A stretch of 55,529 bases of DNA from Betaproteobacteria bacterium TMED22 (GTDB lineage: Bacteria > Pseudomonadota > Gammaproteobacteria > Burkholderiales > Eutrophovitaceae), in NCBI GenBank assembly GCA_002167745.1, contig NHCB01000006.1:131577-187105 (forward strand). Direction: 5' to 3'. The first letter of the stretch is position 1; each line of letters begins with the position of its first letter. The notes under the pieces are model-generated. The model had not been told where the DNA came from. It saw only the letters and a list, made by a program, of their open reading frames with translations, and searched no databases. Of this stretch, positions 36,550 to 45,013 are shown one piece after another. The position numbers were made by a program, and so were the translations under genes.

Positions 36550-37305
36550 TTAGTCCTGGGTTACATCCGACTGAGAATCAGATGCTTTATTACGAGGAAA
36601 ACGCCTCCCTGAACCACGTCTGCGTCTCTGTCCTGGTGACTTATTACTCCTAGGCTTGCCGTTCGCATTACCGTTTTGATCTCCATCAGAGACTTGCGCT
36701 GATCCATTCTCATCAGCAGTAGTGGGTTGGGATTTCTCAGGATTACGACGTTTTTTAGGCCCAAGACCCAGAAGCGCCCGCATAGTCTCATAACCGAACC
36801 GCTGAGCACGTTCTGTCGCGCTTGACTTGGGACCGGTGACATTAAGGGTCATTAGTCCCTTTTCTTTGATGAAATCCGCAATCACCTTTCCTGCCTGACC
36901 CGGTTGGAGGTCTCCACCATTAACCAGACGGTACGTTTTACCTAGCTGCACACAATAATCAAGCGCCTCTTCAGGCTCATCTTCGATATCTCCAAAAAAG
37001 ATAATAGCAGTGCCGTCACTGTCTTTAACATTTTGCCTAATACTATCGCTGGTATCAGCGCCGGGCAGCTCTTCAACAGGGTAACTATCAGGCACGAATC
37101 CGTCCTCTGCCATACGACCTTCAGCGCAAGATCCGCCACACTCGGAACCGAACTCAAGGGCCGCATCGAGTACCCCCCTACTCACGCCTGTTTGTGCGTT
37201 GGTTAAGATCTTTAGACGGCCGCTTTGCAAACCGGATATACCGGACTGCCCTGAAGACGACTTACCTCTTTTCTTGAAACGAGAATCTCTGTTGTTTCTT
37301 GACAC
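36550..37305 (-). CDS. SLOG-fold (YpsA/molybdenum-carrier-like) protein with basic tails
   Basis: A 251-residue protein whose centre (about 28-185) matches the putative molybdenum-carrier/YpsA branch of the SLOG nucleotide-binding superfamily. It has TNAQTGVSRGVLDAALEFG, ECGGSCAEGRMAEDG, YPVEELPGADTSDS, DSDGTAIIFFG and LNVTGPKSS. The N-terminus (about 1-28) and the C-terminus (after about 190) are disordered, basic and rich in Arg, Gly, Asn and Ser (GQRRRRGSGRRFPRNK), suggesting RNA or DNA contact. The start is GTG with GAGG five bases upstream. It is the first gene of an operon with MazG, rlmJ and the RecE-like nuclease. SLOG proteins often bind nucleotide-derived ligands; the ligand here is unknown. 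Confidence 0.82.
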   Translation of the reverse strand: MSRNNRDSRFKKRGKSSSGQSGISGLQSGRLKILTNAQTGVSRGVLDAALEFGSECGGSCAEGRMAEDGFVPDSYPVEELPGADTSDSIRQNVKDSDGTAIIFFGDIEDEPEEALDYCVQLGKTYRLVNGGDLQPGQAGKVIADFIKEKGLMTLNVTGPKSSATERAQRFGYETMRALLGLGPKKRRNPEKSQPTTADENGSAQVSDGDQNGNANGKPRSNKSPGQRRRRGSGRRFPRNKASDSQSDVTQD

Positions 37306-37834
37306 CTAAACCTCAATTAACAAGGACAATAAAATGCGTGACTAGTTTTGAAGGACAAATCACGCGGTTAAATAAATATAAATATAATTTTCGTAACTCT
37401 TCAACTAACTAAGTGCCATATCATCGAGTAGATATCAATCATAATATCTGCACCATTTCGCGGTTGTGATGATTCTAGCCAATGGTTTCTAAAGTTTAAG
37501 GATGGCACTTACGTTTTAGCGTGCCAGGCTCCATTCCGAGGAATTTTTGGTCGAATAGCTGCCTAATTTCTTAGATCCTAACGCTAGATGCCCAAGGGCT
37601 TAACTCGGATTTTTATCCCTTAATTCTGAGTTTCCACGCATCTCCGTGTGAAACAATGTAACACTTTTTTCACTCCTGTCAAATTATTACCAAAATTACT
37701 TGCTCGTCCCCTTGTTGAGGTCACTTCAGGGTCCACCCACATCGTATCTTAATATTTTGTCTAACGCGCTCACGTTTGATATCCTTCTCACATAATTTAG
37801 AACATTACACTTTAGGCTGAGGAGTATTGGCTGT
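37306..37834. other. 529-base gene-free region with candidate RNA structure
   Basis: No credible gene. A frame from 37432 to 37566 stays open for 44 codons and reads protein-like (FKDGTYVLACQAPFRGIFGR) but has no ATG, GTG or TTG. Hairpins on the plus strand: TGGCAC..GTGCCA near 37503-37526, AACTCGGA..TCTGAGTT near 37602-37632 (one G-U pair), and GTTTCCACG..CGTGTGAAAC near 37630-37653 (one bulge), with T6 about 11 bases later. The region separates two divergent genes. It may hold a structured leader, a small RNA or a decayed gene. Confidence 0.5.
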
Positions 37835-38230
37835 ATGGCTACAGAAAAAAAATCAATAGACGAACTCTCAATGGATCCATCTGAATTATTCCGTGAAGAG
37901 ACAATCACCGACCGGAAAGTCGGAACCATAAGGGTTCTAACGCCGATCACTCCTAACGGGGACCATGACGCGAGCAGAGACACGATCTACGCAGGAGAAA
38001 CTCAAATTATGACGCCAATGGGCGCACTTCCAATCGCATTTCAAATTGAAGCGAACTCATTATCCACAGCCGTTGAAGGATATGGCGATGCCGGTAAAGC
38101 TGCTGTGGAGAAAGCAGTTAAAGAACTTCAGGAAATGAGGCGTGAACAGGCATCATCTATAGTATTACCTGGAGGCGGCCAAGGAGGAATGCCTGGAACA
38201 GGACCCGGTGGTGGACTAAAACTCCCTTAA
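37835..38230 (+). CDS. Conserved hypothetical cytosolic protein with Gly-rich tail
   Basis: 131 residues with no signal peptide or membrane segment. The core (about 10-100) includes ELSMDPSELFREETITDRKVGTIRVLTP in pieces, YAGETQIMTPMGALPIAFQIEA and a helix with KAVKELQEMRREQASS. It ends in a flexible tail with GGGQGGMPGTGPGGG. I do not recognise an enzymatic family. The pattern resembles an uncharacterised betaproteobacterial protein group, from memory and not tested. TGAGGAGT lies about ten bases upstream of the ATG. It is convergent with the CoA transferase gene (6 bases). Confidence 0.8.
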   Translation: MATEKKSIDELSMDPSELFREETITDRKVGTIRVLTPITPNGDHDASRDTIYAGETQIMTPMGALPIAFQIEANSLSTAVEGYGDAGKAAVEKAVKELQEMRREQASSIVLPGGGQGGMPGTGPGGGLKLP

Positions 38231-38236
38231 AAAATA

Positions 38237-39433
38237 TCAGGTTTTCCCATCAGAAACCGCACGAGCGTCAATTAAACTTTCAATTTCTGAGTCATCATAA
38301 GAAAGTTCTCGTAAAACCTCCCGCGTATGCTGACCCAGAGATGGAGCGGGAGAAACGCGATCAGGCGAAGTCTCTGACCAATTGCTTGGCGTTTTTGTTG
38401 CATACAAACTTCCCTCTGTGGGATGTTGCTCATCGAGCAAAAAACCAGTCTCCAGTAAGTGCTCATCTGACAATAAGTCGTCTACAGCGTTCATCTTCGC
38501 AACCGGCACATCGACATCCTGAAAAAATGCCATCCAATAATCCGTATCCTGATCTTTTATTATTTCTGATAGGAGATCATAAATTTCACCGATATTTTGA
38601 GCTCTAGCAGCGTGTGTTGTGAATTTCGGATCACTCATCATTTCAGGTTGGTTCATCGCAGTCCAGAATCTTGTCCATTGGGCTTCGTTGTAAACTAAAG
38701 CGCAGATGAAACCATTTTTGGTCTCGTAAACACGTCTGTGCTTTAAACGTTCGTATCCTGACGGACCGATTGGTGGCTTAAAGCTCAAACCCGCCATGTG
38801 ATCGCCTAAGACGAAATGTGAGATTGCTTCGAACATAGGAACTTCTATGGATTGACCGCGACCAGCTTTTTCCCGTTGATACAAAGCCGCGGTCACCGCA
38901 TAAACTGCATGCAAACCTGTAACACGATCAGCGAAATTAAGCGGCACATACCTTGGTGTCTCCCGACCTTCCTTGGACACTAACCACGGAACCCCCGTGC
39001 TGCCTTGAATTAGATCGTCGTATGCTGCCCTTCCCGCTCTAGGACCATTTTCCGAGTACCCGTATGCCCCCACATAAATAATATTCTTATTCAGAGCACT
39101 CACCTCTTCGTAGGATAAGCCTAAACGTGCCATCGCTTTCGGTCGGACATTATAGATCAGCACATCGCTACGTAAAATTAACTTTTCAATAACAGATTTC
39201 CCAGAGGCGTGTTTTAAATCAACCGCGATACCTTTCTTGCCGCGGTTTAAATGCAAGTGCAAATGACCCATATGAGGATTCGCCATGGGTCCTACGTCTC
39301 TCATATTATCTCCAGAGAATGGCTCGACCTTAATTACCTCCGCGCCTAACTCGGCTAATATCTGAGTCGCAAAGGGACCCATAACGACCGTAGTTAGATC
39401 CAGTACTTTAACACCGTCAAGTGGACCTGCCAT
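38237..39433 (-). CDS. CaiB/BaiF family III CoA transferase
   Basis: Moves CoA between carboxylic acids through an aspartyl-CoA thioester. It has 398 residues. GVKVLDLTTVVMGPFATQILAELGAEVIKVEP (in parts) and NRGKKGIAVDLKH are family motifs, with catalytic Asp139 in RAAYDDLIQG. A C-terminal half with WMAFFQDVDVPVAKMNAVDDLLSD is typical. The ATG has AAGGAAGAG upstream. The substrate cannot be named. The nearby acyl-CoA synthetase suggests organic-acid activation, though the two are not in one operon. Confidence 0.93.
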   Translation of the reverse strand: MAGPLDGVKVLDLTTVVMGPFATQILAELGAEVIKVEPFSGDNMRDVGPMANPHMGHLHLHLNRGKKGIAVDLKHASGKSVIEKLILRSDVLIYNVRPKAMARLGLSYEEVSALNKNIIYVGAYGYSENGPRAGRAAYDDLIQGSTGVPWLVSKEGRETPRYVPLNFADRVTGLHAVYAVTAALYQREKAGRGQSIEVPMFEAISHFVLGDHMAGLSFKPPIGPSGYERLKHRRVYETKNGFICALVYNEAQWTRFWTAMNQPEMMSDPKFTTHAARAQNIGEIYDLLSEIIKDQDTDYWMAFFQDVDVPVAKMNAVDDLLSDEHLLETGFLLDEQHPTEGSLYATKTPSNWSETSPDRVSPAPSLGQHTREVLRELSYDDSEIESLIDARAVSDGKT

Positions 39434-39558
39434 GACTCTTCCTTCTTAAAATATTCGGTAACCTTATCTTTATTAGTCCACAAATTTAATAATTTTTCAG
39501 GACATACAAAGTAATTGTTTTACTTACTTCAGATAGCTGGCGGCAAGGTTACAACCAC

Positions 39559-39804
39559 CTAAGACGATGGAGGCGCTGGGCGCTCTTCACGATGCCTAAA
39601 ATTAATACGTGCCTTGGTTAAATCATAGGGCGAGATCTCAACCGAGACTAAATCACCGGCAGTAATTCGGATTCTATTTTTTCGCATTTTACCTGATGCA
39701 TATGCAATCACCTCAACGCCATTTTCGAGCTCAACCCGAAAAGTCGTATTTGGCAATATCTCCTGAACAGTACCGTCCATCTCAATTAATTCTTCCTTCG
39801 CCAT
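39559..39804 (-). CDS. infA: Translation initiation factor IF-1
   Basis: OB-fold factor that occupies the ribosomal A site during initiation. It has 81 residues. [44 protein letters not shown] (in parts) and [18 protein letters not shown] match the family. A tail [10 protein letters not shown] extends past the 72-residue E. coli form. Tailed IF-1 copies occur in many Betaproteobacteria, often as a second gene beside one in the ribosomal operon. AAGGGGC precedes the ATG. Stand-alone placement here fits that second-copy type. Confidence 0.96.
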   Translation of the reverse strand: MAKEELIEMDGTVQEILPNTTFRVELENGVEVIAYASGKMRKNRIRITAGDLVSVEISPYDLTKARINFRHREERPAPPSS

Positions 39805-39992
39805 TAAAGCCCCTTTATATTTAAATACTCACTAATGATTCATTAGCAATCAAAGTTAAAAATCACCCTTAAACGCGTATTTTAACTTCAATCGCATCTA
39901 AGAGTCGGCATAGTTAAGGTGCTCATATGCTGTACGAATATTATGTAGTCTGTTTCAATGACGAATATAAGACATTTAATTTAGGAAACTTC

Positions 39993-40616
39993 GTGAATCT
40001 TTACGAAAAATACATTCTTCCTCCAATACTCAACTGTGCGTGTGGATTACCTTTATTACGAAGTCATCGACAAGATATCGTTAAACGCGCTCGAGGATCG
40101 GTATTGGAAATCGGAATTGGATCATCCTTAAATAAGGATTTCTATAATCATGAGCAAATCACAGGGATAGTTGGACTTGATCCTAACGAATCACTGCTAA
40201 AAATAGCCCAAATAAATGAATCAGACCAGCCTAACACGATCAATCTGTCCGGAGGACTCTCTGAGCAGCTACCGTTCCCGAATAATCAATTTGATTCAGT
40301 GGTTGTAACGTTCTCTTTATGTACCATTCCAAAACCCGAACAAGCTTTAAAAGAGATAGGACGAGTTCTTAAATCAAAGGGGGCTCTACACTTTTGTGAA
40401 CATGGTCTGAGTCACGTCTCCAATATTGAAAAATTACAAAAATTTATCGAACCTATCTGGAAGCCCTTGGCTGGAGGGTGCCATCTGAGTAGAGATATGT
40501 TCAAGTTAGTGACTGATGGTGGATTTCAGTTGTGTGACCATGAAATGATATACGCAGATGGCGTACCTAAATTTCTTGGGCATCTATACAAAGGTTCCGC
40601 CAAGAAAATTAATTAA
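39993..40616 (+). CDS. Class I SAM-dependent methyltransferase
   Basis: Methyltransferase of 207 residues from a GTG at 39993, preceded by AGGA at six bases. The frame runs 22 codons further upstream, but the family starts near NLYEKYILPPILNCACG. Motif I is VLEIGIGSSLN (about residue 38), followed by GLDPNESLL and SVVVTFSLCTIPKPEQALKEIGRVLK. It resembles the METTL7/UbiE-like phospholipid or small-molecule branch. Its target is unknown. Its end overlaps the convergent acyl-CoA synthetase gene by eight bases. Confidence 0.87.
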   Translation: MNLYEKYILPPILNCACGLPLLRSHRQDIVKRARGSVLEIGIGSSLNKDFYNHEQITGIVGLDPNESLLKIAQINESDQPNTINLSGGLSEQLPFPNNQFDSVVVTFSLCTIPKPEQALKEIGRVLKSKGALHFCEHGLSHVSNIEKLQKFIEPIWKPLAGGCHLSRDMFKLVTDGGFQLCDHEMIYADGVPKFLGHLYKGSAKKIN

Positions 40617-42141
40617 GAGGTTTAATCGAAAGCAACTGACGTAAGTCAGTTTTAAGCACTTTGCCATAGTTGTTTTTTGGTAATGAATCGACAAAATGAT
40701 AATACTTTGGTCGTTTAAATCGTGCTATTCGACTCAGACAAAACTCATCCAAATCACGCTCATCCGCTAAGCATTGATGTTCCAGCACTACAAAAGCCAC
40801 GACACTCTCGCCCCACTCCTCGCTAAACTGTCCTACACAAGCCACCTCATTTACGGATGGATGCGCCACCAGCACCTCTTCGATTTCGCGTGGATAAATA
40901 TTTGATCCCCCACTGATTATTAAATCCTTTGAACGATCAATCAACGTTAAAAAACCATCCTCATCAAAAAAACCAATATCGCCCGTATGAAGCCAACCAT
41001 CTTTCCATGTGGCCCGAGTAGCAGCGTCATCATTCCAGTAACCACGTGCAACGACTGCACCCTTAACAAGAACCTCACCTATCGCACCTTTCGTGGCGGG
41101 CAAACCATCGTCACCAAAAATTGTAACTGATACACTACTTTGCGCCATTCCAACTGAAGCAAGGCGTTTTTCATATCTCTCGTGGGATGTGTTATTGATG
41201 ACTGTCTTCGACAGCACAGTTATTGTCATTGGAGACTCCCCCTGTCCGTAGATTTGGACAAAACACGGACCCAGCACATCAAGGGCCCGTTTGATATCTT
41301 CAACATACATCGGACCTCCGCCATATACGACTGTCTTCAGCCCTCTTAAAGAACATTGAGAACTTTCTTGAGATTGAACTAGCCGTTTAATCATGGTCGG
41401 CGCCAAAAACATGGTGACGCCATCCCAATCTTGTATCAGGCCTAACACTTCAGAGGGATCAAATTGTCCACCAGCAGGGATGACCTGATTCGCGCACCTC
41501 ATCACGTGAGGAAGATCATAGAACCCAGAGCCGTGCGAGATTGGCGCCGCATGAATAATACTATCCGCCGCCGAAATGTTATCCACATCCACGAGGTAGC
41601 TCATTGCACCAATAAGCATATTATGGTGCGTGATCATAACGCCCTTCGGCTTGCCTGTGGTGCCACTCGTATAGAAGAGCCACGCAAGCGCATCTGGCTG
41701 CACCTCCACCATATCGATCTCTTGACCCGGATTCACCATATCTTGATATTCATCAGAATCGACATCCACCACTTCAACTTTGGCTGAATTTTGGAAATCC
41801 CCTTCCCGCTGAAGCTTACTCGATATAAAGCATACTTTTGAGCCGGAGTGTTCCAGCATATAGTTGATTTCTAAAGTATGGAGTTTCGCGTTAATGGGAA
41901 CTACTGATAAACCCGCGAACCAAGCCGCATATCGAATAACGAGATATTCTGGATGATTAGGCATCGCGATAGCGACTCTATCCCCTACATTTAGAGATAA
42001 CTCAGCCGTCATGGAAGCCGCCAGGTAACGAACGCGCTCATAAAACGATCGATAGTTATACAGCGTCTTGCTTCCAATCGAGACAGCGGCTCGTTCAGGA
42101 TGTAGCTTATGCGCTTTCAGCAAAATATGGGCAATATTCAT
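40609..42141 (-). CDS. Acyl-CoA synthetase (AMP-binding)
   Basis: ATP-dependent acyl-CoA ligase of 510 residues. The ATP/AMP motif is YTSGTTGKPKGVMITHHN (about 155-172), with YGQGESPMTI, WLHTGDIGFFDEDGFLTLIDR and the C-terminal lysine motif PKNNYGKVLK. The acyl group is probably medium or long chain or aromatic; the sequence does not settle it. It is divergent from the SRPBCC gene, with 88 bases between starts. No strong ribosome site is seen. Confidence 0.94.
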   Translation of the reverse strand: MNIAHILLKAHKLHPERAAVSIGSKTLYNYRSFYERVRYLAASMTAELSLNVGDRVAIAMPNHPEYLVIRYAAWFAGLSVVPINAKLHTLEINYMLEHSGSKVCFISSKLQREGDFQNSAKVEVVDVDSDEYQDMVNPGQEIDMVEVQPDALAWLFYTSGTTGKPKGVMITHHNMLIGAMSYLVDVDNISAADSIIHAAPISHGSGFYDLPHVMRCANQVIPAGGQFDPSEVLGLIQDWDGVTMFLAPTMIKRLVQSQESSQCSLRGLKTVVYGGGPMYVEDIKRALDVLGPCFVQIYGQGESPMTITVLSKTVINNTSHERYEKRLASVGMAQSSVSVTIFGDDGLPATKGAIGEVLVKGAVVARGYWNDDAATRATWKDGWLHTGDIGFFDEDGFLTLIDRSKDLIISGGSNIYPREIEEVLVAHPSVNEVACVGQFSEEWGESVVAFVVLEHQCLADERDLDEFCLSRIARFKRPKYYHFVDSLPKNNYGKVLKTDLRQLLSIKPLN

Positions 42142-42229
42142 ATCTTTAATTTTAGTGCTTATACGAGCGTGTTACATTATGCGATTAAAGAGAACCATAA
42201 ATCTAGAAGAAAAGCTCAGAGGAGAAAAT

Positions 42230-42772
42230 ATGGGACGCTACCTTGCCAGAGCAATAAGCATCATCCTACTCATTCACGCGCAATCGGTTGTTGCGGCTAA
42301 TGCACCTGAATTAAACGTTAAACATGCCGTAGTCATTGATGCTCCAGCGGAAAAAGTCTGGGAGATTGTGAGCGACTTCGGCGGCTTGCATCGCTGGCTT
42401 GTTTTTATCGAAGACACAAAGATCATACTAGGCAAAAATAGAGAGCAAGGTGCCATTCGTTTACTGACTCGTCGCAATGGAACAAAAGTTGAAGAACGAC
42501 TCGTTGAATATGATCCTTACAGGATGACCGCCTCTTACACATATGTACAAGGCCAGCCGCTATCAAGTGATTACTATTCAACAATGACAGTTTTAGGGTT
42601 AGACGATGGTCGATCACAGGTTGAATGGAAAGCCACCTTCAAGCGCCTACACTACTGGATGGATACCCCGCCAATTGGAAAGGATGACGAGACTCTCGTG
42701 AAAATCTTGAATAAAGTATATTCGGTCGGCCTTCAAGCAATGAAGGAAAAAATTGAGTCAGGGATTCTATAA
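42230..42772 (+). CDS. Secreted SRPBCC-fold protein
   Basis: 180-residue exported protein. The ATG at 42230 follows GGAG at five bases and gives the signal peptide MGRYLARAISIILLIHAQSV up to about residue 23. A longer frame to the left overlaps the synthetase gene and is not used. The SRPBCC/polyketide-cyclase-like fold is seen in VVIDAPAEKVWEIVSDFGGLHRW and VEWKATFKRL, and the family includes lipid- and MxaD-like proteins. The bound ligand is unknown. Confidence 0.87.
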   Translation: MGRYLARAISIILLIHAQSVVAANAPELNVKHAVVIDAPAEKVWEIVSDFGGLHRWLVFIEDTKIILGKNREQGAIRLLTRRNGTKVEERLVEYDPYRMTASYTYVQGQPLSSDYYSTMTVLGLDDGRSQVEWKATFKRLHYWMDTPPIGKDDETLVKILNKVYSVGLQAMKEKIESGIL

Positions 42773-42848
42773 TTTGATTAAATATCACTTAAAAACCTAT
42801 TCCAAATAATGACTCCAATTAATTCGGTCCATTAAGTGCATTACAAAT

Positions 42849-43148
42849 ATGTCAGCCCTTGTTCACTTCGAAAGTCGCATAGGAAACTTAATTATGTTTA
42901 AGCAGCACGCGACCCAATTACTTCAACTGATGGGACTGTCCGGAGAAGTGCCTAGCGCCATTTTGCCAGAAGATATTTCTGTAGCACTTACTCGTGCACG
43001 CGAACATCCGTCTTTGATCAACTGCTCGAAGAGCGACAGCAAATCAGCATATAACGACAATAACGTCAATTTGAGAACTAGAGCAAAGCCTCTTTTTGAT
43101 TTACTTGAAAGAGCAAAGTCTCAAAATTGTGAAGTTATTTGGCACTAA
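42849..43148 (+). CDS. DUF1840 domain protein
   Basis: 99-residue protein of the small betaproteobacterial DUF1840 family: LIMFKQHATQLLQLMGLSG, VPSAILPEDISVALTRARE and LRTRAKPLFDLLERAKSQN match the family pattern. The middle (about 50-72) is polar and variable. No membrane segment. Function unknown. No good ribosome site is visible. It lies 76 bases after the SRPBCC gene on the same strand. Confidence 0.85.
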   Translation: MSALVHFESRIGNLIMFKQHATQLLQLMGLSGEVPSAILPEDISVALTRAREHPSLINCSKSDSKSAYNDNNVNLRTRAKPLFDLLERAKSQNCEVIWH

Positions 43149-43215
43149 TCCAGCCATTATTTTCTTTGTTGAAAAAGCATAGATACCCATCTCAAATATC
43201 AGGAGCACAGAATCC

Positions 43216-43992
43216 ATGCCAAACAGTAAAAGTTTTTTCCGGCTTGATAATAAAGTTGCTGTCATTACGGGGGCCAGCCGAGGGATCGGTAGATCAATAG
43301 CCATTGCTTACGCTAGATATGGAGCGAAAGTTATCGTATCAAGTAGAAAAATTGACGTCTGTGAAGAAGTGGTGAATGAGATTCGATCCATTGGAGGAGA
43401 GGCAACCGCGACTGCAGCCAACATATCGGAAAAATCAAGCTTGGAGGAGTTGGTGGATTTCTCGGTATCAACCTATGGAGGAATCGATATTTTGGTTTGT
43501 AATGCAGCCTCCAATCCATTTTATGGTGAATTAAAAGACATACCAGACGAGGCCTTTGAGAAAGTTTTGAAAAATAATATTCTCAGTAACCATTGGTTGT
43601 CCGCACTTGTATCACCACATATGTCCAAGAGAAATGGCGGATCGATTCTTATCGTTTCATCAATCGCAGGACTTAAAGGATCACCCGGACTTGGAGCATA
43701 TGCGGTATCCAAAGCCGCAGACATGCAATTAATAAGGAATTTAGCTATTGAATTGGGAGATAAACGTATCAAAGTTAACGGCATTGCTCCCGGCCTTATT
43801 AAAACTGATTTTGCCAAAGCACTTTGGGAGAACTCAAAGATTCGTAGCCACTACGAAGAAAAAACTGCCCTAAAGAGAATCGGCGACCCAGACGACATCG
43901 CTGGTGTTGCACTATTCCTAGCTTCAGGAGCATCTAGTTACGTTACTGGCCAAACAATCGTCGCAGATGGTGGTATCACCATTAACGGTTAG
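43216..43992 (+). CDS. Short-chain dehydrogenase/reductase
   Basis: NAD(P)-dependent oxidoreductase of 258 residues with the Rossmann motif TGASRGIG (18-25). Catalytic Ser149 and Tyr162-x3-Lys166 (GAYAVSKAADM), NAAS at 96-99, and the C-terminal YVTGQTIVADGG. The substrate is unknown; FabG-like fold. RBS AGGAGCACAGAATCC is seen upstream of the ATG. It lies upstream of the GST and transporter genes on the same strand. Confidence 0.94.
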   Translation: MPNSKSFFRLDNKVAVITGASRGIGRSIAIAYARYGAKVIVSSRKIDVCEEVVNEIRSIGGEATATAANISEKSSLEELVDFSVSTYGGIDILVCNAASNPFYGELKDIPDEAFEKVLKNNILSNHWLSALVSPHMSKRNGGSILIVSSIAGLKGSPGLGAYAVSKAADMQLIRNLAIELGDKRIKVNGIAPGLIKTDFAKALWENSKIRSHYEEKTALKRIGDPDDIAGVALFLASGASSYVTGQTIVADGGITING

Positions 43993-44055
43993 ACTGTATA
44001 AAGAAATATGTCAAGTATGCCCACTAGACACTCATTAGACGAAAGATAAATCAAA

Positions 44056-44967
44056 ATGGCTGAACTTATTCTGCATCACTACACGGCATCTCCTCTATCA
44101 GAGAAGGTCAGAGTTATTCTAGGTTTAAAAAATTTATCGTGGCGCTCGGTAGAAATACCAAACCTTCCTCCGAAACCAGATGTGATGCCATTAACCGGTG
44201 GATACCGAAGAACACCAATCATGCAAATAGGTGCTGACGTTTTTTGCGATAGCCAACTCATCCTTTCAGAACTCGAACGTCAAAAACCCTCCAAATCTAA
44301 CAATATGGGCTTAATCCAAATGGTCAATCGGTGGTGCGATACCTTGTTTCACCCCGTAGTTAAAATAGCTGTAGCTGCATCAGCAACTGAGCTTCCTCAA
44401 GAATTCTTAGAAGATCGACAAAAATTATTTTTACATGAATATTCAGATATTGAATCTGCTAAGGCACGAATTCCACACTACACGGCGCAAATTAGAGCTC
44501 AACTCGGATGGGCGGAAACCTCTTTAAAAGAACAGAATGAGTTTCTCATAAGCAGCTCGGCAAGTATGGCAGATGCGTCCTTATTCGCTCTCATATGGTT
44601 TATTAGAAGACGTTGGAAAAACGGAGTCGAGTTTTTAGAAGAATTTCCTAATATTTGTCGCTGGGAGGAATCGGTAAAAAAAATTGGACACGGCGTACCT
44701 ACCGACATGACATCCCAGGAAGCATTAGACGTCGCAAAAAATACTGAGATAATTTTCGACACACACATAGATACTAACGATGTCCATAATCTCTCTATCG
44801 GCGACCACGTATCGATTATTGCAGACGCGAGGACAGGTGAAGAAAAAGTCCAGGGACGTATACACACAATGGAGCCGAACAGAATTGGTCTACTCCATAC
44901 GAATGATCGCGTTGGTACTGTTTGCATTCATTTTCCAAAAATAGGATACGTATTTGAACGTATTTAA
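44056..44967 (+). CDS. Glutathione S-transferase-like protein with extra C-terminal domain
   Basis: 303 residues. The N-terminal thioredoxin-like GST domain reads LILHHYTASPLSEKVRVILGLKNL (in parts) with PIMQIGADVFCDSQLILSEL. The helical C-terminal GST domain covers about 90-220. From about residue 225 a short extra beta-rich domain follows (IGDHVSIIADARTGEEKVQGRI and HFPKIGYVF). This extension is shared by a set of proteobacterial GSTs of about 310 residues, from memory. The Ser in SPLSEKVR could be the catalytic residue. The last 14 bases overlap the longer frame of the next gene. Confidence 0.85.
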   Translation: MAELILHHYTASPLSEKVRVILGLKNLSWRSVEIPNLPPKPDVMPLTGGYRRTPIMQIGADVFCDSQLILSELERQKPSKSNNMGLIQMVNRWCDTLFHPVVKIAVAASATELPQEFLEDRQKLFLHEYSDIESAKARIPHYTAQIRAQLGWAETSLKEQNEFLISSSASMADASLFALIWFIRRRWKNGVEFLEEFPNICRWEESVKKIGHGVPTDMTSQEALDVAKNTEIIFDTHIDTNDVHNLSIGDHVSIIADARTGEEKVQGRIHTMEPNRIGLLHTNDRVGTVCIHFPKIGYVFERI

Positions 44968-45013
44968 ATCTAAATGTCGGGTGGCTAGACCAGATAACCA
45001 AGGAGAAACCAGC

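Noticed and set aside
8058-37305. Molybdenum-cofactor pathway (MobA-like plus molybdenum-carrier-like proteins)
   Set aside because: The two are 28 kb apart, both belong to wide families, and no molybdoenzyme is in the window.
37432-37566. A 44-codon gene in the gene-free region
   Set aside because: There is no ATG, GTG or TTG in the frame; kept only as a remnant hint.
42068-42229. Longer N-terminus of the SRPBCC protein
   Set aside because: It overlaps the divergent synthetase start; GGAG and a signal peptide mark the later ATG.
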